From the NCBI RefSeq assembly GCF_002024165.1, contig NZ_MWQN01000001.1, forward strand, positions 3,079,365 to 3,143,364: a stretch of 64,000 nucleotides of DNA. Direction: 5' to 3'. Every line of letters starts with the position of its first letter. The first letter of the stretch is position 1. The position numbers were made by a program, and so were the translations under genes. This DNA comes from Embleya scabrispora. Lineage in GTDB: Bacteria > Actinomycetota > Actinomycetes > Streptomycetales > Streptomycetaceae. The notes below the pieces were generated by a model that was not told the origin of the DNA, did not search any database, and saw only the letters and a list, made by a program, of their open reading frames with translations. Positions 1 through 7,482 of the stretch are shown one piece after another.

Positions 1-1085
1 CCGACCGGGGCCAGGCCGCGCGGCCCGAACCCGCTCGCTTTGGCCGCGTGCGCTTCCATGACGAGCGCACACCCGGCGGTTACCCGGGCCTCGGTGAGCG
101 CGATCGTCACTTTCCGCGCGTGCTCTTCGCTGTTCGGATCGCCGGCGTGGAGCTGGTAGATCGGGCCGATCACCAGGAGGTCGGGCATGACGTCCTCGAC
201 GCGCCGCATGAGCCAGGCCCGGCCGTCGGCGCGGGTGAGGTCGACACCCTCGGGTCGGCAGTGGATGTGCAACTGGCCGCGCTTCACGGGCTGGTGGATG
301 GCCGAGGCGGTGTTCATCAGGCCGCGGTACCGCCGACGGGACTGGGCCTCGGAGTTCTCGCAGTCCAACACGAGCACCCGCTTCGGGCCGAGCACGTTCG
401 GCTCCCGGCCGAACGGGAGGACACCGGCCGCCGCAGTGACGGCGAGCTGCCGCAGCAGCACCGACTTGCCGCCGCCCTCGCCCGCCGTCCAGATGACGCG
501 GTCGCCGCGCTCGAGATAGCCGGGCAGCACCCAGTCCGGCTCGTCGTCGGCGACCGACAGGAAATCGTGGATGTCCTGCGTCGGCGTGTCCTGGGCTGCC
601 CGGCCTCGGTCACGAACGGCGCGGGTCAGGGCGACCGCACGTTCGGCCAGGTCGTCCGATCGGCCCGCGGTGCCGTAGCCGTCCTGGGTGATCGCGATGC
701 CGGCCTGGACGATTGCCCGCCGCAGGGCCAGGGCCCGGGTGCGGCGGATGTACCAGTCGACCTCGGCGGCGGGCGGCGGCGCGGCGGTCAGGGTGTGGAT
801 GTACGGGGCGCCGCCGGCGCGGGTCAGGTCGCCGACGGCCTGGAGTTCGGCCACGACGGTGTGCGCGTTGATCGACTCGCCCTGGTCGGCGAGCCGTTGC
901 ATTGCGCGCAGGACGGTTTCGTGGGCGGCGCGGTACAGGTCGCTGGGCTGGACGGTGCGGAGTACGTCTCGGGCGGCCTGGCGGTAGATCAGGCAGCAGC
1001 CGAGTAGGGCCTGCTCGGCCTCGATGTCGTGCGGTTCCATCCGGTCGACGGACGTGATCTCGGGCTGGTAGTCCTCGGGGTCCAT
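1..1085 (-). CDS. DnaB-like replicative helicase of the integrated element (partial, runs off left edge)
   Basis: The gene continues beyond the left edge; 361 residues are visible. Residues about 17-120 resemble the DnaB N-terminal domain (EAEQALLGCCL at 22-32). Residues 185-350 resemble a RecA-fold/AAA_25 ATPase, with Walker A AGEGGGKS at 201-208, a Walker B-like strand LLVIGPIY at 303-310 and EAHAAK at 344-349. The ATG at 1085 overlaps the TGA of the upstream initiator gene (TGATG), so the two are probably translationally coupled. By analogy with phage O/P-type modules it would be the helicase loaded by that initiator at the element's origin. Function is inferred from domain order; the missing C-terminus prevents a firmer call. 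Confidence 0.8.
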   Translation of the reverse strand, partial: MDPEDYQPEITSVDRMEPHDIEAEQALLGCCLIYRQAARDVLRTVQPSDLYRAAHETVLRAMQRLADQGESINAHTVVAELQAVGDLTRAGGAPYIHTLTAAPPPAAEVDWYIRRTRALALRRAIVQAGIAITQDGYGTAGRSDDLAERAVALTRAVRDRGRAAQDTPTQDIHDFLSVADDEPDWVLPGYLERGDRVIWTAGEGGGKSVLLRQLAVTAAAGVLPFGREPNVLGPKRVLVLDCENSEAQSRRRYRGLMNTASAIHQPVKRGQLHIHCRPEGVDLTRADGRAWLMRRVEDVMPDLLVIGPIYQLHAGDPNSEEHARKVTIALTEARVTAGCALVMEAHAAKASGFGPRGLAPV

Positions 1086-2080
1086 CAGAACACTCCGTTG
1101 TCGGCATAGGTCTGGTGTGCGGGCTGGCGGGCCGCCGTGCGGGCGGCCTCGGCCGCGGCGCGGTCCCGCTGCTCGACGGCCTTGAGCCGGAGCTGGTCGT
1201 ACTTCTCGCGGAGCTTGGGCATCGACAGGACGTTGGCGCGCCAGAACGAATCGGCCTGGCACCAGTCGATGGCGGCGAGCACCTGGGCGACGGTGCGGCC
1301 GTCCTTGTCGAGGAGGAGTCGGGCTTCGGTGCGCCACCGGGCGGTGATCGTTGGCCGCCTGCTGCCGTTCTCGGCGATGCGGTCGGCCAGGTGTCGGCAG
1401 ATCTGTTCGACGTCGTCGCGGCTCTCCTGGGGGGCGGCCGTGGCCGCCTCCGACGAAGAGGATGGTTCTACTGGTGGTTCATTGATGGTTCGGGGGGCGT
1501 TACGCCCGTGACATTCGGGCGTAACGCCCGTGACGTGCGGGCGTTGCGCCCGTGACGGAGGCTGTTCGGGCGTAACGCCCGTGACCGTCACGGACTCTGC
1601 GCCCGTGACGGTCACGGGCGTTACGCCTGTGACGGTCATGCCGTCCGGGTTGGTTACGGGCGCAACGCCTGTGACGGTCACGGGCGTTACGCCCGTGACA
1701 CGATTTGCCCGTGACCGCCGCTGCCGCTCGGCAGCAGCAGCACGATCGCGCTCCCGCAGCGCAACCAGGTCGGCCCAGTCCGTTGCCGGCCGCCGCTGCG
1801 AGAGGTCGAGGTCGTACACGACACAGCCGTCCGCCGTAGTGCCGGTGGGCCTGATCAGCCCGGCCGACTCCAGCCGGCGCAGGGCACGCCGTACGGTCGT
1901 CGGGTCGTACCCGGTGCGGTACTGGATGCGGGTTCCCGACGGGCGGGCGCCCCGTCCGTCGCGATCGGCGTGCTCGGCCAGGACCGCGAGGACGAACCTC
2001 GCGGTCGCGTCCGGCTTGTGGGCGTCGGTCCACACCGTTGGTGCGTCGTCCATTGCCCAGGCCACCGCCTCGTAGCTCAC
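1085..2080 (-). CDS. winged-HTH replication initiator (lambda O-like) with internal repeat region
   Basis: 331 residues from a GTG start. Residues about 20-80 form a winged-helix domain (DPTTVRRALRRLESAGLIRP) of the kind seen in phage replication initiators. Residues 128-189 are a low-complexity VTGVTPVT repeat encoded by the DNA repeats at 1494-1715. Residues 220-305 form a second conserved block (WRANVLSMPKLREKYDQLR), typical of the C-terminal domain of phage replisome organisers. The gene lies directly before the DnaB-like helicase. Known logic: lambda-type O proteins bind iterons inside their own gene and recruit the helicase. The role here is inferred from that layout. Met10 (2053) is an alternative start. 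Confidence 0.75.
   Translation of the reverse strand: MSYEAVAWAMDDAPTVWTDAHKPDATARFVLAVLAEHADRDGRGARPSGTRIQYRTGYDPTTVRRALRRLESAGLIRPTGTTADGCVVYDLDLSQRRPATDWADLVALRERDRAAAAERQRRSRANRVTGVTPVTVTGVAPVTNPDGMTVTGVTPVTVTGAESVTVTGVTPEQPPSRAQRPHVTGVTPECHGRNAPRTINEPPVEPSSSSEAATAAPQESRDDVEQICRHLADRIAENGSRRPTITARWRTEARLLLDKDGRTVAQVLAAIDWCQADSFWRANVLSMPKLREKYDQLRLKAVEQRDRAAAEAARTAARQPAHQTYADNGVF
1494..1715. repeat. iteron-like array inside the initiator gene; candidate element replication origin
   Basis: Six full 19-bp copies of CGGGCGTWACGCCCGTGAC or close variants lie at 1516-1534, 1538-1556, 1567-1585, 1615-1633, 1657-1675 and 1681-1699. A seventh, slightly shortened copy ends at 1512, and degenerate half copies end at 1609 and 1715. 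Most copies have an internal GGGCGTWACGCCC palindrome, and the last extends to a perfect 23-bp palindrome at 1677-1699. Copies at 1615-1633 and 1657-1675 share the variant GCCTGTGAC. Position and spacing resemble initiator-binding iterons within an O-type gene; origin function is inference. Confidence 0.65.
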
Positions 2081-2119
2081 TCGGGGTCTCGCTCTCGTGC
2101 TGTCGGGACGGTGGGTTGG

Positions 2120-2156
2120 CCGGTGGCCGGCGGGTCGGGTCGCCGCCGGCCACCGG
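2120..2156 (-). terminator. hairpin after the UvrD-like gene
   Basis: A perfect 13-bp inverted repeat (CCGGTGGCCGGCG and its complement, 11-nt loop) lies four bases beyond the stop of the UvrD-like gene, in the 79-bp gap before the initiator gene. There is no T-run. It may terminate or attenuate transcription between the two gene groups. Confidence 0.5.
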
Positions 2157-2159
2157 GGT

Positions 2160-3794
2160 CTAGTCGGTGATGACGATCGAGCCGTCGTGCACCCAGTCGA
2201 GGGCGGCGCAGTCGAGCGCGTGGCGGGCCCGCGTGACGGAGACGTACGCCAGGCGGGCGTACTCGCGGCGAAGGACCCGCAGCCCGGTGGACGGGTCCGG
2301 CCGCGGCGGGGTGAAGTCGCCGTGCAGCACGACGCGCGACCACTCCCGGCCCTTCGCCTTGTGCGCCGTCGACACCACCAGGTCCGCGCGCTGCTCGGTC
2401 ACCAGCGCCTCGGCGGCGGCGATCATCGCCTCCGCGCCGAAGTCGTCGATGAGCTTGACCAGGACGCGCAGCGACCCGGCTTCCTCCGCCGCGTACTCCT
2501 GGAGCTGGGCCCAGTTCGTGAACCCCATGAGGTCGGGGTGATCGGTCGGCTTGCCGTCGAGCAGGTCGAGCGCCGCGTATGCCAGGCTCTTGATCGCTCC
2601 GCCGCCGCCGACCAGGGCGACCCGCCGACCGGCGGCCAGGGCCTCGATCACGACGCCGACGGCGCCCGCGTTCGTGCGGCACAGGATCGCGTCGGCCCGG
2701 TCGACCGGGCCCACGACCGAGGCGGTCGGCTCGTGTCCGACCAGCCGCAGGGGAGCCGAGATCAGGTTGAGCCACACGTTCGCCTGCTCGGCAACGGCGA
2801 CGCCGAAGCGGAACGACTGGCTCAGCGTCAGCGTGTCGCCGGGGAACTTCGCGAGGGCATCGTTCGCGCCGCGCCATGCGTAGATGGCCTGCGCGCTGTC
2901 GCCGACCGCGATGCGCTGCGCGTGGTCCTGGTCCAGCAGCACCGAGGTCAAGACGTCGTTCGTATCCTGCGCTTCGTCGAGCAGCACGACGTCCGCCGCC
3001 AGCCTGGGGCGGCCGAGCGCCCACGCCTTCATGTAGTGGTCGTGCTCCATCCGCAGCACGCCGTCCGGTTGCATCAGGTCGGCCCAGGCCGCGCGGGCAA
3101 CAGGCAGCCCGAGCCGGGCGATTGCCGTCCGGGTGTCCGGCCGGGTCAGGTTGTCCACGCGCGGGATGTGCGCGGCCGTGATCTCCGGATCGGCCGAGTA
3201 GCACCAGCGCTTGACCGTGTCGAGCGCGAACCGCATGACCTTCTTGCTCGTCATCGCCACGACGCGGGCATCGTCGGCCATCACGGCCTCGGTACTGCGG
3301 CCGTCCTCGCCGAGGTCGCGGGCCAGGATCTCGCGGACACCGAGCGCCTGGGCGGCGACGTGCGCGGTCTGGTACGGGATGCCCAGGCGGGCCTGGTGCC
3401 GGGGGTCGTACGCGAGCGAATGCCCGGTCTTGCAGGTCGCGTTCGACGGGAACGACTTCGCGGCGTCCACGGCAATCGGCTTGTTGTAGGCGATGTACAG
3501 CATGCGGGCGCGGCGGTCGGATCGGGCGACCTCCTTCAAGGTGGTTGACTTGCCGCAGCCAGCGCCGGCCTGCACGGTGAGGTCGATCCCGTCGCCGTAG
3601 GCGGCGATCACCTCGGCCTGCTCGGGCGTGGGGTCCATTCGGGCGGCCTCCCTGGCGGCGGCGGTTCGGGCGAGGCGGGCGACGGGCGAGTGGTCGCGGC
3701 AGCGGTAGCCGTCCATGTATGGCTGCGCGCCGGCACCACACGGCCCGGCTGGCGTGCCCCAGGTGCAGGTGCGGGCGGCGGTCGCGGTGCTCAT
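2160..3794 (-). CDS. UvrD/Rep-type superfamily 1 DNA helicase
   Basis: 544 residues. Visible SF1A motifs are Walker A AGAGCGKST at 77-85, DEAQD at 273-277, GDSAQAIYAWRGA at 298-310, QSFRF at 326-330, VSTAHKAKGREW at 474-485 and YVSVTRAR at 517-524. Residues 1-35 contain Cys10, Cys19 and Cys32 with a following His, possibly a small metal site. An ATP-driven DNA unwinding role in element replication or recombination is inferred from these motifs and the neighbours. The ATG at 3794 overlaps the stop of the upstream gene by four bases (ATGA), which decides this start over one 17 codons upstream. Confidence 0.85.
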   Translation of the reverse strand: MSTATAARTCTWGTPAGPCGAGAQPYMDGYRCRDHSPVARLARTAAAREAARMDPTPEQAEVIAAYGDGIDLTVQAGAGCGKSTTLKEVARSDRRARMLYIAYNKPIAVDAAKSFPSNATCKTGHSLAYDPRHQARLGIPYQTAHVAAQALGVREILARDLGEDGRSTEAVMADDARVVAMTSKKVMRFALDTVKRWCYSADPEITAAHIPRVDNLTRPDTRTAIARLGLPVARAAWADLMQPDGVLRMEHDHYMKAWALGRPRLAADVVLLDEAQDTNDVLTSVLLDQDHAQRIAVGDSAQAIYAWRGANDALAKFPGDTLTLSQSFRFGVAVAEQANVWLNLISAPLRLVGHEPTASVVGPVDRADAILCRTNAGAVGVVIEALAAGRRVALVGGGGAIKSLAYAALDLLDGKPTDHPDLMGFTNWAQLQEYAAEEAGSLRVLVKLIDDFGAEAMIAAAEALVTEQRADLVVSTAHKAKGREWSRVVLHGDFTPPRPDPSTGLRVLRREYARLAYVSVTRARHALDCAALDWVHDGSIVITD

Positions 3795-4222
3795 GCCGCC
3801 GCCCTGGAGTGCCAGCGGCAGGCCGAGCCGAGGCAGCCCTGGCATGCGGCCGGCCTGGCGCCGGTCGCGGTCCGGGCTCGCTGCACGGTGCGCGTGACCA
3901 CGCGCAGCAGCTCGGCGACCTGCTCGGCGGACAGGCCCTCGCGAACCGTCAGGACGTGCACGGCCGCGCGCCGTTCGGCGGGCGTCATGTCCGCCAGCGG
4001 GTCACCGGCGACGGCCCGGTCGACGGCCGCCTGGTCGACGTCGTCGGCCGGCCGCCGGGTCGGCCGCGGCCGCGGCCGGGTGGCCCGGACCCGCGCGCGG
4101 TAGGCGCGCATCCGCTCGTTGTGGCACGGCCGGCAGTAGTAGCCGCGCTGGTCGGGCCGGCTGCGGTCGCGGTGGAACGCGTCGAGCGGCAGCAGCTGGC
4201 GGCAGGTGGTGCACGTTCTCAT
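3791..4222 (-). CDS. zinc-finger plus HTH small protein of the element
   Basis: 143 residues. The N-terminus holds two Cys pairs (CTTC at 4-7, CRPC at 30-33) followed by a basic stretch, as in HNH-like or zinc-ribbon proteins. Residues about 78-120 (LTVREGLSAEQVAELLRVVTRTVQRAR) look like a sigma-70 region 4/HTH segment. The C-terminus has further cysteines (CQGCLGSAC). It has the composition of a small phage-type DNA-binding or endonuclease-like protein, but no catalytic HNH triad can be assigned. It is coupled by ATGA overlaps to both neighbours. Function unknown. Confidence 0.65.
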   Translation of the reverse strand: MRTCTTCRQLLPLDAFHRDRSRPDQRGYYCRPCHNERMRAYRARVRATRPRPRPTRRPADDVDQAAVDRAVAGDPLADMTPAERRAAVHVLTVREGLSAEQVAELLRVVTRTVQRARTATGARPAACQGCLGSACRWHSRAAA

Positions 4223-4503
4223 CGCGCCCCCGCATCCGCCGTGAGGGTGGCGTACAGCGCCTGACAGGCGTCGCAGTCGCACGTGCGGCGCCGGTCGGAC
4301 CGCTCGCCGGGCGGGGTGATCTCGGGGATCGGCCGACCGGTCGGCGTCCAGGTCGGCAGCAGTACCGGCGTGGGCTGCGGGTCGTAGCCCGAGCAGCGGC
4401 ACCCGCCGATGGGGTGGCAGCCGCGGCTGGGCTTGCCCTGCGAATCGGATTCGTGCTGGCCCGGGGTATGCCCGCAGGTGCAGCGGTGGATGATCAGGCT
4501 CAT
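4219..4503 (-). CDS. cysteine-rich hypothetical protein
   Basis: 94 residues. I do not recognise the family. It opens with MSLIIHRCTCGHTPGQH and has Cys/His clusters (CTCGH, a GCHPIGGCRC block, CDCDAC), suggesting a small zinc-binding protein. The start at 4503 is chosen because its ATG overlaps the upstream stop by four bases; the stop in turn overlaps the next gene's ATG. It is part of the tightly packed gene run of the element. Confidence 0.6.
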   Translation of the reverse strand: MSLIIHRCTCGHTPGQHESDSQGKPSRGCHPIGGCRCSGYDPQPTPVLLPTWTPTGRPIPEITPPGERSDRRRTCDCDACQALYATLTADAGAR

Positions 4504-4805
4504 CGGTGGTCGTCTCCCTCGGCAGGCCAGTACGGGATGGGGCGGTCGGGGAACACGTCGAGGACCAGACGGCAGGCCGGGCACAGTTCGCCGTCATACC
4601 GGCCCGGGTCGGGCGTCGGCGCGCACAACCAGCAGCGGTCGAACCGCGGGTCGACCGCGTGCAGCGGCAGCCGCACGGTCGGCGGGGTGATCGGCGGCGG
4701 AGCGGCGAGCGCCGACCCGGACAGCCAGCGCAGGATGACCTCGGCCAGCCAGCCTGCGGCCAGGCCGGCGACGACGGCGGCGAGAACGATCGGGATCAGG
4801 TCCAC
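4500..4805 (-). CDS. small membrane protein with zinc-ribbon-like tail
   Basis: 101 residues from a GTG at 4805, which is preceded by a good GGGAGG site about eight bases upstream. One hydrophobic segment is clear (IPIVLAAVVAGLAAGWLAEVI, residues about 4-24). The second half has CWLC and CPAC pairs. It overlaps the previous gene by 10 bp and the next by four. Family not recognised; probably a membrane-anchored metal-binding accessory protein of the element. Confidence 0.55.
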   Translation of the reverse strand: MDLIPIVLAAVVAGLAAGWLAEVILRWLSGSALAAPPPITPPTVRLPLHAVDPRFDRCWLCAPTPDPGRYDGELCPACRLVLDVFPDRPIPYWPAEGDDHR

Positions 4806-5008
4806 GGGTGTACCTCCCGGCAGGTCCAGCAGCGCCAGCCGCCGCGGGTGTGGGTGCCGAGCCGGCGGGTGCCCCGGCAGGTCGGGCACTGCTGGGTGGT
4901 CTCGGCGGGCGGGGCCGCGATCCGGTGCGCGCGGCCGTCGGCGGTGGTGGGGGCCGGGCAGGCCGGGACGATGCTGCCCCGACCCGCCACCACCACGGTC
5001 GCCGTCAC
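4796..5008 (-). CDS. small zinc-ribbon protein
   Basis: 70 residues. The GTG at 5008 overlaps the stop of the upstream ATPase gene (GTGA), which sets the start. The C-terminal half has CPTC and CWTC pairs 18 residues apart, with basic and glycine residues between, a typical zinc-ribbon arrangement. Such tiny proteins are common in actinobacterial phages and integrative elements; no specific role can be assigned. Confidence 0.5.
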   Translation of the reverse strand: MTATVVVAGRGSIVPACPAPTTADGRAHRIAAPPAETTQQCPTCRGTRRLGTHTRGGWRCWTCREVHPWT

Positions 5009-6558
5009 GCCGCCTGCGACGTCGCCGCCGCGTCCGCGTACCGGCCGAGCGTCGGTTCCCACGTGGGTTCGGGCTGCCCCTGGAGGGCGGACAGGGCCTC
5101 GATCACGGTCCCGGCCTCGGCCAGCGACAAGTCCTTCATGGTCGCCAGCGGATTGGCCGCCCGGCCGAGGATGCCGGTCACGATGGCCAGCCTGCGCGGC
5201 CGGTCACCCGCGATGCCGAGCGCGCCCAGGATCGTTGCGATCGCCGTGCACTGCGCGGGTGTTGCGCGCCGGGTGTCCTGCTGCGTGCCCCATTCGCCAG
5301 GCGGCGGCACCTGGCCGGCGGCGGGCGCCGACTCCTGCGCCGGCTGCGGCCGGGCGCCCGCGAGGTCGCCGAGCCGGCCGTCGATCATCCGGTGCAGCGG
5401 GATCGTGCCGCCGTCGCGGGTCTCCACGTCGCGTTCGAGCAGGCCCTGATCGGTGGCGGTCTGCCGGCACGCGGCCAACGACACGTGATCGTTCCACCCG
5501 ACCTTGATCGCGTCGAGCAGGATCGGCAACTGGTCGGCGGGCGGTGCCGGTGCGGCGGCGGCCTGCTCGGGCACGCGCTCCGGCGCCGCCTCGGTGTGCT
5601 GCTCGCGCTCCGGCTGCCGCACCGGGTCGGCCGACGGCGGTGGAGACGATGGCGCCTGTGCCGCCGCGCGAACCTGGTGCCCGCGCTCGACGATCACCGC
5701 GCCGAGCGTCGTCGGTACACCGGTCACCGGGTGCAGCACCGCCGACCCGACGAGCTGACGGCGGGTCACCTCGGCGTGCAGCTCGCGCAGCCCCTCCCAC
5801 GTGGCGTCGGCGGCCGCCGCCCGGTCCAGGTACGTTGCCGGGTCGACGACCTCGACGCCGTCGTTCAGCCAGTCGAGCATGGTCAGCGCCAACGATGTGT
5901 CCGGCCGGTTGATCACCGCTCCGTTCAGCGCCGGGCACCTGGTCTTGCCGACGACCAACGTGTTCTCCAGGTCCATGCTGGCGACCAGGTCGAACTCGTA
6001 TTCCAGGCCCTCGCGTTGCTCGGCCTTGGTCCCGACCTTCTTCGGCTCGGGCTTGCCGTTCTTGTTGGTGCCGATGACCCACTCGGACTTGACCCGCATC
6101 GTCACGATGACGTGCCCGGGGTAGGCCACCAGGGCATCGATCATGTCGCGCTCGTACGGCCGGGCTTCCTTCCAGCCGCCGAACCCGCCTCCGCTGCCCT
6201 TGCGTTGGCCGATGGCGTCGACGAGTTCGAGCATGCCGCCCTTGCCCATCCAGAAGTGGGAGAGCGAGTCGACGACGACGCATCCGTACCCGGCAGATCC
6301 GGCGGTTGCGAGTGCGCCGATCAGGTCGCGCGGGTCGTAGGTGGTCATCTGCAAGGTGTCGAAGTCGAAGCCGTCGCCGCTGCTGCCGCGGGCGTACTTG
6401 CTGGCGGAGCCGCGCTCGGTGTCGATGACCGCGACCCGGGGCGACAACGCGCCGGCCAGGGTCAGGGCCGTGAAGGTCTTGCCCGCGCCCGACGGGCCTT
6501 CCAGCGCGATGCGCGCCTTCGACTTCTCGCGGGTTGCGGGCGTGAACTCGAACGTCAT
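5005..6558 (-). CDS. RecA-fold AAA ATPase (AAA_24 / Sak4-like) of the element
   Basis: 517 residues. Walker A GPSGAGKT at 21-28 follows the opening MTFEFTPATREKSKARIALE, and a Walker B strand GCVVVDSLSHFW lies at 92-103. Residues 1-230 are the ATPase core. Residues 290-390 are low-complexity and rich in Ala, Pro and Gln, and the C-terminus (about 440-500) is helical. The core resembles phage nucleotide-binding proteins of the AAA_24 family, some of which are Sak4-like single-strand annealing or recombination ATPases. It is placed among replication genes, with GAGGAG upstream of the ATG and four-base overlaps at both ends. The recombination role is inference. Confidence 0.75.
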   Translation of the reverse strand: MTFEFTPATREKSKARIALEGPSGAGKTFTALTLAGALSPRVAVIDTERGSASKYARGSSGDGFDFDTLQMTTYDPRDLIGALATAGSAGYGCVVVDSLSHFWMGKGGMLELVDAIGQRKGSGGGFGGWKEARPYERDMIDALVAYPGHVIVTMRVKSEWVIGTNKNGKPEPKKVGTKAEQREGLEYEFDLVASMDLENTLVVGKTRCPALNGAVINRPDTSLALTMLDWLNDGVEVVDPATYLDRAAAADATWEGLRELHAEVTRRQLVGSAVLHPVTGVPTTLGAVIVERGHQVRAAAQAPSSPPPSADPVRQPEREQHTEAAPERVPEQAAAAPAPPADQLPILLDAIKVGWNDHVSLAACRQTATDQGLLERDVETRDGGTIPLHRMIDGRLGDLAGARPQPAQESAPAAGQVPPPGEWGTQQDTRRATPAQCTAIATILGALGIAGDRPRRLAIVTGILGRAANPLATMKDLSLAEAGTVIEALSALQGQPEPTWEPTLGRYADAAATSQAA

Positions 6559-6929
6559 CGGTTGCTCTCCTCGGCGTTGGCCTGGGTGCGGGTGGTGCGG
6601 ACGTGGTGTGCGGCCTGCTCGGCGTCGAGGAGCAGGCCGACGGTCGGGCACGGCCACGGCACGCGCCCGTAGGCGTACGAGCAGTGCCGGCAGAACAGGC
6701 GCCCGTCGGTGCCCTCGTCCCACTCGTGCAGCCCGACGACGGCGGCGACCTGTCCGGCGAGCCGGTCGTGCTCGGCCAGCACCTCGATGCGGGCGTTGTG
6801 GTGCTCGACGGCCTGAACAAACAGGCCGTGCTCGACGGCGTCGGTGAACTGACCGAAGACGTGGCGGCCGCGCTCGGTGAACGTCATGGCGCGGACCACC
6901 GCGAGGCGGCTGGCGGACATGGGTTTCAT
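6555..6929 (-). CDS. hypothetical element protein
   Basis: 124 residues, family not recognised. It starts at the ATG at 6929, which has GGGGAG six bases upstream and overlaps the preceding stop by four bases. Residues 25-75 are probably helical and histidine-rich. A CRHC pair near residue 80 and a further cysteine (VPWPC) may bind metal. It ends in an ATGA overlap with the ATPase gene. Confidence 0.55.
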   Translation of the reverse strand: MKPMSASRLAVVRAMTFTERGRHVFGQFTDAVEHGLFVQAVEHHNARIEVLAEHDRLAGQVAAVVGLHEWDEGTDGRLFCRHCSYAYGRVPWPCPTVGLLLDAEQAAHHVRTTRTQANAEESNR

Positions 6930-7228
6930 CCGGTACTCCCCGGGATGTGGGCGGTGGCGTGCCAGCGGTCGCCGTCGTGCCAGGCCAGGAGCCACACCGC
7001 CGGGTCGAGCCCGGCGGCCTGGTCCTCGGCGCGGGCGATCTCGACGGACTCGATCGCGTAGTGCCGTTCGGCGTGGGCGGGCGAGCCGTGCCGGGTCGGC
7101 CGCGCGATCGAGCCGGTGATCCAGCCGTCGGCGGCAACGTCGGCCCGGTGCACCAGACCCCAGGCGTAGGCGGTGCGGGGCGGGGCCGCCGCCCCCGTGG
7201 TGGGGGCGGCGGTGGTGGGCGCGGTCAC
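6926..7228 (-). CDS. hypothetical element protein
   Basis: 100 residues from a GTG at 7228 that overlaps the upstream stop (GTGA). A low-complexity Thr/Pro/Ala N-terminus is followed by a compact domain (residues 25-100) with several Trp and His residues. No known family is recognised. It is coupled to both neighbours. Confidence 0.5.
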   Translation of the reverse strand: MTAPTTAAPTTGAAAPPRTAYAWGLVHRADVAADGWITGSIARPTRHGSPAHAERHYAIESVEIARAEDQAAGLDPAVWLLAWHDGDRWHATAHIPGSTG

Positions 7229-7482
7229 CGGCGGGCCGGACGCAGGTCGGCGAGCGCCCGCCCGACGGCGGCGCACCAGGCCGAGCACCAGTCGCGCGGC
7301 GGCTCGGACGACGCGGGCACGTCGGTGCGGTGCCAGCCCTCAGCCAGCGCGGCGCCCTCGGCGAGCCGGCCGCAGCCGTCGACCGTGCACCGCTCCACCA
7401 CCGGCGCGCCGGCGGCCGGGCGGGACGCGCCGACCTTGCCCTTGTTCCATTCCTTCGGCGTGGTCTTCTTGCGGGCGGCCAT
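7225..7482 (-). CDS. small basic cysteine-containing protein
   Basis: 85 residues, beginning with a basic segment (MAARKKTTPKEWNKGK) and containing cysteines at CTVDGC and CSAWC. It could be a small nucleic-acid-binding or zinc-binding protein. It is bounded by TGATG and GTGA overlaps with its neighbours in the element's gene run. Function unknown. Confidence 0.5.
   Translation of the reverse strand: MAARKKTTPKEWNKGKVGASRPAAGAPVVERCTVDGCGRLAEGAALAEGWHRTDVPASSEPPRDWCSAWCAAVGRALADLRPARR

Noticed and set aside
48-1007. 319-codon + strand frame at the left edge
   Set aside because: It is antisense to the DnaB-like gene, whose - strand frame has Walker motifs and a DnaB N-terminal domain.
1494-1715. 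The repeat array as a CRISPR array
   Set aside because: Spacers are absent or too short and irregular, the repeats are palindromic and lie within a coding frame, and no cas genes are present.
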